Shown: positions 7,823-15,709, counted from the stretch's first letter. The stretch: DNA of 18,993 bases from a bacterium UBP8_UBA817 (GCA_002296285.1 DBHX01000052.1:1-18993); one strand, 5' to 3'. The notes: a model not told the origin generated them from the sequence alone. Numbers and translations: made by a program.

Positions 7823-8596
7823 TTAAGTTTGAGCTCCTAGAGACCTATCATCCTTGTTTTCTTTCTCATCATCGTCTTGATTCTCTGGCTCATCGTCCTG
7901 TTGATCTTGAGATTGATGACGTTGTTGTTCATCGTAGGATGCCAACACTTGCTCACGCATTTTTTTGGTGGTCTCGTCCACCGGTAATTTATTCAATTCC
8001 TCACGCGCTTCTTGTTGCTTTAAATTGATTTCTAAGTCTTCCAATTGCTTATTTAATTGGCCCTCACGACGCTTTAAGCTCTTAAATTTTTCAGCATTTT
8101 TAAACAGTTGCTGCAATTCAAAATTGTTGTCCGGGTTATCCAGTTCAACATCTTGAAGTTTTTCGGCATGCTCCATTAAAATCTCCATTTTTTCTTCCAA
8201 TGCCTTTTGCTTTTCATTCACATCCCCCATCTCTTCTTCTTCCATGAGGCCAGCCATTGCGGCCGCCACCACCTCGGCGTCTTTACCGCCACTTAGTTGA
8301 GCTTGCTGTGATTGCTCTTGACCCTGCACTTGTTTTTGCTGAGCCTGAGCTTGTTCTTTTAATTGATCCAATGTTCGGCTGGTTTGTGTTTCAAGCTTGC
8401 TATTGGCTTCTTTACTGGATGTTTTTTGGCTTTGTTGATTGCGCAGTTCTTGAGACAGCTCTTTGATATTGGTCATGACCTCTTTCATGCCCTGACTGGC
8501 TTGCTTTACATTGGCCTTGGTTTCTGCCGTCTGATCGATATTTACTGCACCTTGAGGTTGGATGGGTTGATTTCCACCCGCTGATTGTACACTCAT
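7823..8596 (-). CDS. glutamine-rich coiled-coil protein of unknown function
   Basis: I do not recognise this 257-residue protein. It is strongly hydrophilic with no membrane segment or signal peptide. Residues 25-100 are rich in Gln, Ser and Lys (for example QAQAQQKQVQGQEQSQQAQ). Residues 105-118 are a short alanine-rich patch. Residues 125-205 look like a long charged coiled coil (EKQKALEEKMEILMEHAEKL and after), and 230-250 is a very acidic tail of Asp, Glu, Asn and Gln. The composition suggests a structural or scaffolding protein. It begins a small operon with the basic 102-residue protein and aroA, and has its own promoter-like sequence. Acidic and basic partners encoded back to back may bind each other; this is inferred from charge only. 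Confidence 0.8.
   Translation of the reverse strand: MSVQSAGGNQPIQPQGAVNIDQTAETKANVKQASQGMKEVMTNIKELSQELRNQQSQKTSSKEANSKLETQTSRTLDQLKEQAQAQQKQVQGQEQSQQAQLSGGKDAEVVAAAMAGLMEEEEMGDVNEKQKALEEKMEILMEHAEKLQDVELDNPDNNFELQQLFKNAEKFKSLKRREGQLNKQLEDLEINLKQQEAREELNKLPVDETTKKMREQVLASYDEQQRHQSQDQQDDEPENQDDDEKENKDDRSLGAQT
7834..7838 (-). promoter_or_regulatory. ribosome binding site of the small basic protein
   Basis: AGGAG on the minus strand lies inside the 3' end of the coiled-coil gene, 11 bases before the ATG at 7822. The spacing is a little long but usable. It supports the 102-residue frame as translated. Confidence 0.45.
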
Positions 8597-8602
8597 GAAA
8601 TT

Positions 8603-8631
8603 ATTTTATCGGATTGATCATAGAAAGTCTA
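8603..8631 (-). promoter_or_regulatory. predicted promoter of the coiled-coil/aroA operon, probably leaderless
   Basis: On the minus strand TAGACT (8626-8631), a 17-base spacer, then TAAAAT (8603-8608). The -10 ends 6 bases before the ATG at 8596, so transcription should begin at or next to the start codon. No Shine-Dalgarno site exists. The -35 overlaps the stop codon of the methyltransferase gene. It separates this small operon from the purL operon, though read-through is possible. Confidence 0.45.
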
Positions 8632-9363
8632 TTTGATCGGGTAGGATAACTGATGAAGGCCAATCCCAACACTTAAGGCCGCATTGATGGATTCCATCTC
8701 ATCGGCCATGGGAATGGATATCGGATTGATGTGCACTGATTTGATTAGGGTGGATTGAATCCCCTGCCCTTCTGAGCCACAAACCAAGACATAATTTTTT
8801 GATCGCTCAACATCCCAAATGGTGGATAAGCCTTGAGGGTCCAATACATAAATCGGATGCTTGGTTTCTTTGATCCAGTCCATCCAATGGGTTTCAAAAT
8901 AAATGCCCACATGGGCGATGGCACCACATGACGCATTCACACTTTTAGGGTGAAATGGATCCACACAATCATTGGTCAAACATAATGCATTGCAACCAAA
9001 AGCCACCATGGAACGAATCATGGTTCCCAAATTCCCAGGATCTTGAATGCCATCCAATAACAAGACCCGAGGCGCCCTCATAAGTTCGGATACTTTATAG
9101 GTGGGCCGTTCAATGATCACCATCATCCCCATGTGCGATGGTTTTTTGGTGACTTGATTGAACCAAGCATGCTCAACATCCAAACAAGGTATGGTGTTTG
9201 TCCATGCCGGTTTTTCTATTTTATCTGAGCAGATCACTTGGCCGATGAGCCCTTTCTTGCCCCATTCACGAATGACCTTTGGTTGATCCACACACACCCA
9301 GTCGCACTTTTTTCGATAATGCGCTGACTCAAACCAACGTTCGATATCTCGGGCTGAAATCAT
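8629..9363 (-). CDS. SpoU/TrmH-family RNA 2'-O-methyltransferase
   Basis: A 244-residue SPOUT-class enzyme that uses S-adenosylmethionine to methylate a ribose 2'-hydroxyl in rRNA or tRNA. All three SpoU motifs are visible: motif 1 LDGIQDPGNLGTMIRS (103-118), motif 2 VCGSEGQGI (194-202), motif 3 ISIPMADEMESINAALS (215-231). Together they form the knotted cofactor site; N227 and the motif 1 Asn/Arg are the usual conserved residues. The first 95 residues form an RNA-binding-like N-terminal domain, which suggests an RlmB or TrmH/TsnR type, but the target RNA cannot be told from sequence. Its ATG overlaps the ispF stop as ATGA, so translation is coupled. It is the last gene of the purL operon. 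Confidence 0.93.
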   Translation of the reverse strand: MISARDIERWFESAHYRKKCDWVCVDQPKVIREWGKKGLIGQVICSDKIEKPAWTNTIPCLDVEHAWFNQVTKKPSHMGMMVIIERPTYKVSELMRAPRVLLLDGIQDPGNLGTMIRSMVAFGCNALCLTNDCVDPFHPKSVNASCGAIAHVGIYFETHWMDWIKETKHPIYVLDPQGLSTIWDVERSKNYVLVCGSEGQGIQSTLIKSVHINPISIPMADEMESINAALSVGIGLHQLSYPIK

Positions 9364-9836
9364 GTGGTTTGAAGCAACACGCTCGCTTGGGCCGCAATGC
9401 CTTCTTCACGACCTTCAAACCCTAGTTTTTCAGTGGTGGTTGCTTTGACCCCCACCATATCAACCGTGCAATTTAAGGCTTTGGCTAAACAGTCTTGAAT
9501 GGCCAAAATATGCGGTTTAAATTTAGGATTTTGAGCAATAATTACCGAATCAATGTTGACAATTTGATACCCTTTTTCTTTTACTTTTTTGTAAATCTCT
9601 TTTAATAACTCAATGCTATCCGCATCCTTATATGCGGCATCCGTGTCAGGAAACCAATCCCCAATGCTTCCCATGGCCAATGCACCTAAAATCGCATCGG
9701 TAATGGCGTGAGTTAAGACATCCGCATCCGAGTGGCCCAATAGTCCTTTATCGTGTGGAATGGTAACACCACCAACAATTAAGGGTCTTCCTGGAACCAA
9801 TTGATGAACATCATACCCTGTGCCGATTCGGATCAT
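9360..9836 (-). CDS. ispF: 2-C-methyl-D-erythritol 2,4-cyclodiphosphate synthase
   Basis: Closes the CDP-methylerythritol phosphate intermediate into the cyclic diphosphate with release of CMP, in the MEP route to isoprenoids. From the Met at 9836 it has 158 residues, the normal length. Metal ligands D9 and H11 (GYDVHQL) and H43 (LTHAITDA) are present, as are GHSDADV (34-40), FPDTD (62-66) and the C-terminal KATTTEKLGFEGREEGIAA. A longer frame opens at 9971, but its extra 45 residues are cysteine-rich and lie inside the preceding membrane-protein gene. ATG 9836 overlaps that gene's stop as ATGA, which settles the start. Its frequent partner ispD is not in this window. It overlaps the methyltransferase start by 4 bases. 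Confidence 0.97.
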   Translation of the reverse strand: MIRIGTGYDVHQLVPGRPLIVGGVTIPHDKGLLGHSDADVLTHAITDAILGALAMGSIGDWFPDTDAAYKDADSIELLKEIYKKVKEKGYQIVNIDSVIIAQNPKFKPHILAIQDCLAKALNCTVDMVGVKATTTEKLGFEGREEGIAAQASVLLQTT

Positions 9837-10351
9837 TGAATCACCATGGCCACTTGTGTTGCATAAATAGCAATCGCAAAAATAAATAACAGTACACTCA
9901 CAACTGGGACAGCAAAAAGACCCATGAGTTGCCATCGATTCAAGGTGTATATTCTTTTTAGTGTTTCCCAAATATAATGCAAAAACACCACATTTACAGC
10001 AAACATAAGCAATGACCCAAAGGAATAAAATGAATGTTGAATGATACTAATACTGGGTGATATCCATAAAAATGCATTCGCAAATCCCAACCAATACAGC
10101 ATTGACGGCAATCGACCCGATTGACCCAATAACTGCGCTGAGGCATCAATAATAATGGCCGTGATCACCAACCATCCCAAATTCAAAATGGCATGGGAAG
10201 CAAATGAAAAAAAACCAATATTCGATAATTTAATCATTGAAATCAACGTGCTAATCGCAATAAATAACCACCAGATTCGCCAATCTTTTTGGTGATTAAA
10301 GAGTTGGATGGTTCTGGACGGATTGATTAAATAGGCGTACAATCGCTCCAT
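9833..10351 (-). CDS. Yip1-like polytopic membrane protein
   Basis: A 172-residue inner-membrane protein with about five hydrophobic segments (26-42, 54-73, 82-104, 112-128, 141-165) after a short cytoplasmic N-terminus with a conserved-looking ERLYAYLINPSRTIQLF start. Length, topology and the early Asn-Pro fit the bacterial Yip1/YIF1-type domain family, whose role in bacteria is poorly known. No catalytic residues can be pointed to. The start at 10351 is chosen because its ATG overlaps the sppA stop by one base (TAATG); an earlier ATG at 10426 would add 25 residues from within sppA. It ends with ATGA shared with ispF. Lying next to a membrane protease suggests, weakly, a shared role in envelope upkeep. 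Confidence 0.75.
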   Translation of the reverse strand: MERLYAYLINPSRTIQLFNHQKDWRIWWLFIAISTLISMIKLSNIGFFSFASHAILNLGWLVITAIIIDASAQLLGQSGRLPSMLYWLGFANAFLWISPSISIIQHSFYSFGSLLMFAVNVVFLHYIWETLKRIYTLNRWQLMGLFAVPVVSVLLFIFAIAIYATQVAMVIQ

Positions 10352-11244
10352 TAACGCATCCAAATTTGACCGGATAGGGCTGAATTGAGCGCACCAAATG
10401 ATGACGCTCGTAATGATTGCACCCAATCCTTTAACCCACGATTGGGGTAAATAACTTTGGGATCGTCTAAATTCACAAGTTTACCGGCATATTGAATGGC
10501 ATCATATATGCCCCCCAACTCATCGACCAATTGCTCAGCCAATGCATCTTCACCGGCATAAATGCGGCCATCAGCCAATATTTGGGCACGTTCCTTTGAG
10601 ACCTTCCTGCGTTCAATGAGGGTGCTTTTAAATTGTTGATGAACGGTTATTAACATTTTATTGATAAGCCATTCGTCATCCTTCGTGGGTTTTCGCCATG
10701 GGTTCAGTAAATCCTTATGGGGCCCCGCTTTGTAAGTTTTTACATTGATCCCGTATTTTTTAGGGACACTGGTTAAATCAAGGGTTTGAGTAATGACCCC
10801 TAAACTTCCAACAATGCTGCCTGGGTGTGAAAAAATATAATCCCCAGCCAATGCCACCCAGTATGCACCTGACGCACCAATATCCATAATGGATACAATG
10901 ACTGGCTTTTGTGTATTTTTCTTAAATCGCATGATGGCATCATAAATTTCTTGGGATGCCCCCACCGTTCCACCGGGTGAATTAATGCGCAACACAACGG
11001 CTTTGACTGATTTGGTATCTTTGGCCTCTGCCAACTGATCAGAGATAATATCCACCATGCTGCCATCCCATTGAGTTCCCACAGATGTGATCATTCCTTC
11101 AATCGGAATGACCATGACGGATGCCTTGGGAATCACCGAAGCCGTTTGATTGGCCTTGGGTTGAACCCGATCATAGAATCCAATTAGGGTTGATAAAATA
11201 ATCAAACCAATGACTATACCAACTTTTTTGGATTCAGAATTCAT
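10351..11244 (-). CDS. sppA: signal peptide peptidase SppA, short (36K) type
   Basis: Membrane-anchored serine protease of the S49 family that degrades signal-peptide remnants after secretion. From the Met at 11244 it has 297 residues, matching the short SppA type with one protease domain (E. coli SppA has two). Residues 8-23 are a single N-terminal membrane anchor. The Ser-Lys dyad is visible: S125 in DIGASGAYWVAL and K177 in AGPHKDLLNP, with NSPGG (88-92) and SIVGSLGVI (143-151) as further family motifs. The start is fixed by ATGA shared with the ilvC stop. An ATG at 11298 would add 18 residues inside ilvC and spoil the anchor position. The next gene starts on its stop codon. Confidence 0.95.
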   Translation of the reverse strand: MNSESKKVGIVIGLIILSTLIGFYDRVQPKANQTASVIPKASVMVIPIEGMITSVGTQWDGSMVDIISDQLAEAKDTKSVKAVVLRINSPGGTVGASQEIYDAIMRFKKNTQKPVIVSIMDIGASGAYWVALAGDYIFSHPGSIVGSLGVITQTLDLTSVPKKYGINVKTYKAGPHKDLLNPWRKPTKDDEWLINKMLITVHQQFKSTLIERRKVSKERAQILADGRIYAGEDALAEQLVDELGGIYDAIQYAGKLVNLDDPKVIYPNRGLKDWVQSLRASSFGALNSALSGQIWMR

Positions 11245-12716
11245 GACGGTGTGGTAGCTGTTAATGAAATATCCACCGATGGGCGCAAAGTTGCACACAC
11301 TTTCATGGCATCATGCACCGTATGAGATTTAAATGCATCAATCAACGTTGGGTTGACTGCGGCTTGACTCAATCCTGGCAATGATTGTTGCGCAATGTTG
11401 TAGTCAAAACGAGGGGCCCATTTTCTGGATCCCAATCGGGCGGTTGTTGAGCAATTATCCACCATATAAGCCACCCCTTTGTAATCCATGTATGGATTTA
11501 AGGAATCGACCGATTCGATAATGGACTCATTGCATACTTCAGAATAACTGTGTCCATGCTCCAATAATACATCAATTTGAGCCATCATGGTTGCAATGTA
11601 CACACCGGCTGTTATTGGGTTAATGCCCACTTGACCTGAACGGTTTTCACGAACTGTTTCACCCACCAACCACATTTCTGTTTGATCAATTTTGCCCATG
11701 GGATACCGTGCATGACGATCGCCAGCCATAACCACCGAACGAATCTCATTGCCTGAGCGAACCTCTTCATAAATCTCAAACATGATATCAAATGCTGGAC
11801 CATAGCTTTGCGAATACGCAACTTCAAAGGCTTTTTTGTCCGCATCATTTAATTGCTCGTAGACGGCTCTGATGCCTTGCTTTGAAATAATGTTTGAAAT
11901 GGGCCCGGTGATGGTTTCCGCTGTTTCTTTAAAGGCTTGTTCTTTTTCCATGCCCTCGGCACGATAGTACCGGTACAAGGCTTCACATAATCCATGCACA
12001 GCCCCCAATAAAATGCCTCGTTCACCATAAATATCTGATCGGTATTCCATTTCCATGGTGGTTTCAAATGTGAATGGTGCGCCCAATCCAACGGCCCAAC
12101 CCAACGCGATATCAGTGGCCGTGCCCGTCACATCTTGATGAACTGCAAAACTGCAATTGATGCCCGCGCCGTTGACGCTTTTTCCTTGAACATACAATTG
12201 ACGAACCGATGGCCCCATGCCTTTTGGGCAAACGGCAATCACATTCACATTGCCTGGAAATTCTTCACCGACACTTTGCAAATGCCCCAATAAAAACCCG
12301 TGCGATAACCCTAAAGTTGCATTTGGTTTTAATGCAGCGAATATTTTCTTATAGTTTTTTACTTGTGCGGCATCTGAAATGAGCAATACCACCAAATCTG
12401 ATTCACGAATAATATCGTACATTTCACCCAAAGTTCCGTTGTCTCTTCGGAATCCAGCCGCTTCAGCGGATGGAATGGACGCTGAATTTTCACGCAAACC
12501 AACTTTCACCGTAATATCAGTGCCTTCCAATGAATCACGAAGGTTTTGTGCCTGAGCTGGGCCTTGAGAGGACCAACCAATCACACCGATGGTTTTAATG
12601 CCATTGAATGCTTCGGGCAATTTTTCCAATAAATGACGGCCACCACGAATAATATATTCTTCCGTGCCTGCTAAATTAATTTTTTCTTTTTCAAAAATAT
12701 TTGAATCAAAACTCAT
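11241..12716 (-). CDS. ilvC: ketol-acid reductoisomerase, plant-chloroplast-like class II
   Basis: Isomerises and reduces acetolactate or acetohydroxybutyrate with NADPH and magnesium, second common step of valine, leucine and isoleucine synthesis. It has 491 residues, so it is the long class II form. The NADPH fold is GVIGWSSQGPAQAQNLRDSL (44-63). GLSHGFLLGHLQS (136-148) and CPKGMGPSVR (163-172) follow. Metal ligands include D228 and E232 in SDIYGER, with NESIIESVDSLNP and NCSTTARLGSRKWAPRFDY towards the C-terminus. These stretches match, as I recall them, spinach and Arabidopsis chloroplast enzymes far better than E. coli IlvC, although the length equals E. coli's. AAGGAG lies 8 bases before the ATG. 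It follows purL by 12 bases and overlaps sppA by 4. No ilvB, ilvH or ilvD is present here. Confidence 0.97.
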   Translation of the reverse strand: MSFDSNIFEKEKINLAGTEEYIIRGGRHLLEKLPEAFNGIKTIGVIGWSSQGPAQAQNLRDSLEGTDITVKVGLRENSASIPSAEAAGFRRDNGTLGEMYDIIRESDLVVLLISDAAQVKNYKKIFAALKPNATLGLSHGFLLGHLQSVGEEFPGNVNVIAVCPKGMGPSVRQLYVQGKSVNGAGINCSFAVHQDVTGTATDIALGWAVGLGAPFTFETTMEMEYRSDIYGERGILLGAVHGLCEALYRYYRAEGMEKEQAFKETAETITGPISNIISKQGIRAVYEQLNDADKKAFEVAYSQSYGPAFDIMFEIYEEVRSGNEIRSVVMAGDRHARYPMGKIDQTEMWLVGETVRENRSGQVGINPITAGVYIATMMAQIDVLLEHGHSYSEVCNESIIESVDSLNPYMDYKGVAYMVDNCSTTARLGSRKWAPRFDYNIAQQSLPGLSQAAVNPTLIDAFKSHTVHDAMKVCATLRPSVDISLTATTPS

Positions 12717-12724
12717 AATATTTA

Positions 12725-12730
12725 CTCCTT
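12725..12730 (-). promoter_or_regulatory. ilvC: strong ribosome binding site of ilvC
   Basis: AAGGAG on the minus strand lies 8 bases before the ilvC ATG and overlaps the purL stop codon (12731-12729) by two bases. It is the best Shine-Dalgarno site in the window, so ribosomes here can use the canonical mode. Confidence 0.75.
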
Positions 12731-15026
12731 ATAGTTTTTCATTGTAAATGGGCGTGCCTGGCGTGGCAAGGTTTTTGGCATTGAACGCCTGTAACGCATC
12801 CACCACATCCACCTGGAAGATGGGCCCATGTTGATTGTCAATGGTAACAGTTTGTGTATCATTGGTTATTCCAATGGTTTGGGCCATGACCCCATGGTCG
12901 TGAAATACCTGCAAACATGCGTCCAAATCCTGTGGTAAGACTTCGCATAAAAACCCACCGTTTTCACTAAATAAGAATACCGTGTCATGCATGGTTTCTG
13001 GGCATGCCAATTGAAGGCCAACAAACGGCCAGTTTCGATCCCCAGCCAGCATTTCAATGGCGGCTTGCCATACCCCACCTTGGGAAATGTCGTGAACCGC
13101 TTGGGTTAATTGTTGATTATTGACGGCTAACATGGCTTGATTCATGGCCTTTTCTTCCTCAAAACGCACTTGTGGCACAGTTGAAAAGTCCACTGAATGG
13201 CCCATAGCGACTAATGTTGATTGCAACTGTGTTTCAGCATACTCATGGTAACGATTGCCGACCAAAATTAAATGCGCTCCCACATGACTTAACTGCATGC
13301 GATGGGCGGCATCCGCATTGGGCATGCGACCAATGCAACAAATCACCGGGGATGGCACCACCGCCTGCCCTGTGGCGGATTCATTGTAAAAACTGACATT
13401 TCCTGAAATGATGGGCACCACATCATTGTGCGTGCTTAACTTTCGTGCGGCATCACCAATGCCCCTGACGCCTTCACTAAAATCATAAAATACGTCGGGT
13501 TTTTCGGGGTTTCCATAATTCAGGCAATCCGTTAAAGCGATGGGGTCAGCACCCACGGCAATGACGTTTCGAATGGATTCAGCTACGGCATAAGCCCCCG
13601 ATACATAGGGATCTTTGGTGCCATAGGTATTGCTATCAATAGTCACAGCCACGCCATCTGATGCCCCATCGATGGGAGCCAGTACGCAGGCATCCGCTTC
13701 ACCGGGTATGACGACCCCATTATTTTTAACAAATTGATCATAGTGGCAATACACATATTTTTTCTGCGTATTGTTCAACTGAGACAGCATATGCAATGCC
13801 ACCTCTTGATGATTGATGCCCTCCGGGGGGGTATCCTCCGATCGGTGGATGATTTTTTCACCCATACTACGATCGGCCAATACTTCGGTGGTGATGGCTG
13901 ATACTGGCAAATCGCAAATCAGCTCACCATTGACCTTGATTCGGTATTGAGGTTCCGGAATGACCGTGCCAATCACGGCCGCCCCCGCCCCCGGATACAA
14001 CGCACTCATGTCGTGCTTGACATTAAAAATATCGCAAATGGCTTGCGCATGATCTTCTGGCACCACCACACAAAAACGCTCTTGGGTTTCTGAGCACGCA
14101 ATAATTTCAGGATCCAGTGAGGCATCCAGCACTGGCACATTATTCAAGTTGAGTTCGCACCCAAACCCGCCAGCCACCGCCAATTCGGATGTGGCGCAGG
14201 AAATACCCCCAGCGCCCAAATCTTTAAATCCAATCTCAATGCCCGCGTTTTCAACATAGGTGAGCATATCGTCAATAGCCACAACCAATACGCGTTTCAT
14301 GAACGGGTCGTGCACTTGAACGGCCCCCAAATTTTGCTGTTCATCATCGGCATCCAAAATGGTGGATGAAAAACTGGCCCCACCATACCCCGTGGCATCG
14401 GTGGTTTTTCCTAATAAAATCATAACGTAGGGGGTGTGCTTGGCCGCTTCTGGCACTTTGGATCGAATGATTTTATCTTCCCTAACCAGGCCAATGGCCG
14501 CCACGTTCACCAAACAATTTTCGTTGTATGATTCATGGTAAATGGTTTCACCCCCCACATTGGGAACACCCAATGGGTTGCCATAATCGGAGACTCCTTT
14601 GACCACCTGCTCTGCAATGTGATTGACCAAATGGTACCCATCGTCTTCTGGAATGCCAAAATGCAATGAGTCCAAAACCCCAATGACGTCTGCACCCATG
14701 CAATACACATCGCGGACCACGCCACCAACCCCTGTAGCGGCTCCCTCAACTGGCAATACTTGGGACGGGTGATTATGCGATTCATGAGACACCGCAATGC
14801 CGTATTTCTTGCCGTTATGTGTGGCAAATTCAATGATGCCGGAGTCTTCCCCAACACCCAACATGATGTTTGGGCCCTGGGTGGGCAATGTTTTTAAAAT
14901 GGGTTTGCTGCTTTTGTAGGAACAATGCTCGCTCCACATGGTGTCAAATATGGACAACTCAACCGCTGTTGCCTCCCGCCCCAATAATTGTTGTATGTTT
15001 TGTTTGTCTGATTCTGATAATGCCAT
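12729..15026 (-). CDS. purL: phosphoribosylformylglycinamidine synthase subunit PurL (small type)
   Basis: Synthase subunit that converts FGAR to FGAM with ATP and ammonia from glutamine, fourth step of purine synthesis. At 765 residues it is the small PurL of Bacillus, cyanobacteria and archaea, which needs separate PurS and PurQ. The E. coli enzyme is a fused form of about 1300 residues. The N-terminal WSEHCSYKSS (31-40, His34) and SHESHNHPSQVLPVEGAATG (80-99) are the classic substrate and ATP motifs. The two tandem AIRS-like halves are visible, the second with VAIGVGADPIALTD-like wording around residue 475 and NYGNPEKPD after it. purS and purQ are not in this window. It heads a six-gene operon and has a good promoter directly upstream but no Shine-Dalgarno site. 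Confidence 0.97.
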   Translation of the reverse strand: MALSESDKQNIQQLLGREATAVELSIFDTMWSEHCSYKSSKPILKTLPTQGPNIMLGVGEDSGIIEFATHNGKKYGIAVSHESHNHPSQVLPVEGAATGVGGVVRDVYCMGADVIGVLDSLHFGIPEDDGYHLVNHIAEQVVKGVSDYGNPLGVPNVGGETIYHESYNENCLVNVAAIGLVREDKIIRSKVPEAAKHTPYVMILLGKTTDATGYGGASFSSTILDADDEQQNLGAVQVHDPFMKRVLVVAIDDMLTYVENAGIEIGFKDLGAGGISCATSELAVAGGFGCELNLNNVPVLDASLDPEIIACSETQERFCVVVPEDHAQAICDIFNVKHDMSALYPGAGAAVIGTVIPEPQYRIKVNGELICDLPVSAITTEVLADRSMGEKIIHRSEDTPPEGINHQEVALHMLSQLNNTQKKYVYCHYDQFVKNNGVVIPGEADACVLAPIDGASDGVAVTIDSNTYGTKDPYVSGAYAVAESIRNVIAVGADPIALTDCLNYGNPEKPDVFYDFSEGVRGIGDAARKLSTHNDVVPIISGNVSFYNESATGQAVVPSPVICCIGRMPNADAAHRMQLSHVGAHLILVGNRYHEYAETQLQSTLVAMGHSVDFSTVPQVRFEEEKAMNQAMLAVNNQQLTQAVHDISQGGVWQAAIEMLAGDRNWPFVGLQLACPETMHDTVFLFSENGGFLCEVLPQDLDACLQVFHDHGVMAQTIGITNDTQTVTIDNQHGPIFQVDVVDALQAFNAKNLATPGTPIYNEKL

Positions 15027-15034
15027 TTGTACTT

Positions 15035-15064
15035 ATTATAGCGATGTGGCTTTCAATATGACAA
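15035..15064 (-). promoter_or_regulatory. predicted sigma70-type promoter of the purL operon, probably leaderless
   Basis: On the minus strand TTGTCA (15059-15064), an 18-base spacer, then a perfect TATAAT (15035-15040). The -10 ends 8 bases before the purL ATG at 15026, so the transcript should start within about 0-3 bases of the start codon. The bases between (AAGTACAA) hold no Shine-Dalgarno site. It lies in the 59-base divergent gap shared with the plus-strand gene. No purine riboswitch or long leader fits between promoter and gene. Confidence 0.6.
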
Positions 15065-15085
15065 CCGATAAGGCATGATTAATTT

Positions 15086-15709
15086 ATGCTTCATAAAATT
15101 TTACCACTTCAACATTTATGGCCAAAGGATACCATTGCGCCCAATTGTCTAAAAACCATGGACCCCCTTGGCGACCATGTGGTGATTTGGCATCATCATC
15201 AATGGGGCCCAGCATTGGACCATTGCATTGATCAGCTATTGAACTCGGAATCATTTGATTATGTTCCCATTACCAACCATAAATGCCAGGCATTCAACCC
15301 AACGGCTCATACCCGCAAATCATTCGGTGAATTAACCGACTATTTTAAGTCAACAACCTATGCTGATATTAACACCGAGCACCTTTTTCCTCTTCTTCAA
15401 AACTTTCAAAAGGCATTGGGAACTGGGTGCGTGATTCATGTGTATGATCGCGAGGACGTCAACCAAGCGGTGTTGCAACCGACCAATCCGCCAATGAAGG
15501 CATGGCTTGCCTTTCATGGCTATGAAAAATACACATTGTATTCCCAACACCAGCTCAGTGCGTACTTGTTCATCCCTCATAGAGATGTGGCCTTCACCCC
15601 ACCACATTCGCATCATTCAAAACAGGCCTTAACATCGACGTGGGGACTTTATGAAACCAGTGTTTCATTGCCTGAATGCATTCAATCCCAGCTTTTGCCA
15701 ACATTATAA
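15086..15709 (+). CDS. uncharacterised 207-residue protein, only plus-strand gene
   Basis: I do not recognise this protein. It looks soluble and cytoplasmic, without signal peptide or membrane segments, and is rich in histidine and tyrosine: WHHHQWGPALDHC (35-47), HLFPLLQNFQKAL, GCVIHVYDRED, FIPHRDVAFTPPHSHH. The clustered histidines could bind metal, but no known metal motif is recognisable. It fills the space between divergent purL and convergent dtd, starting 59 bases from purL and ending 4 bases before the dtd stop. An uninterrupted frame filling the whole gap and its protein-like composition argue that it is real, although an overlapping minus-strand frame (15350-15616) exists. No clear Shine-Dalgarno site precedes the ATG; CATGAT, 6 bases before it, is a weak -10 candidate. 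Confidence 0.65.
   Translation: MLHKILPLQHLWPKDTIAPNCLKTMDPLGDHVVIWHHHQWGPALDHCIDQLLNSESFDYVPITNHKCQAFNPTAHTRKSFGELTDYFKSTTYADINTEHLFPLLQNFQKALGTGCVIHVYDREDVNQAVLQPTNPPMKAWLAFHGYEKYTLYSQHQLSAYLFIPHRDVAFTPPHSHHSKQALTSTWGLYETSVSLPECIQSQLLPTL

Noticed and set aside
8608..8637. Imperfect inverted repeat after the methyltransferase stop (GATCAAATAGA / TCTATGATC)
   Set aside because: The stem is broken by a two-base bulge, is A/T-rich and has no following T run, so it does not make a credible terminator; it overlaps the predicted promoter.
9837..9971. Cysteine-rich 45-residue N-terminal extension of IspF (CCPSCECTVIYFCDCYLC)
   Set aside because: It looks like a metal-binding knuckle but lies in another frame of the membrane-protein gene. 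The normal IspF start at 9836 overlaps that gene's stop as ATGA.
10427..11298. Longer starts for the Yip1-like protein (10426) and SppA (11298)
   Set aside because: They extend into the preceding genes and lack support, while the internal starts sit exactly at TAATG and ATGA junctions.
14507..14857. 116-residue minus-strand frame inside purL
   Set aside because: Out-of-frame shadow of conserved PurL motifs, with no ribosome site.
15027..15085. Purine riboswitch or attenuator before purL
   Set aside because: The predicted promoter lies directly at the start codon and the whole divergent gap is 59 bases, too short for a leader aptamer.
15350..15616. Minus-strand frame of 88 residues opposite the 207-residue gene
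   Set aside because: No start signal, and it lies fully within a longer frame that fills the gap between genes; treated as a shadow.
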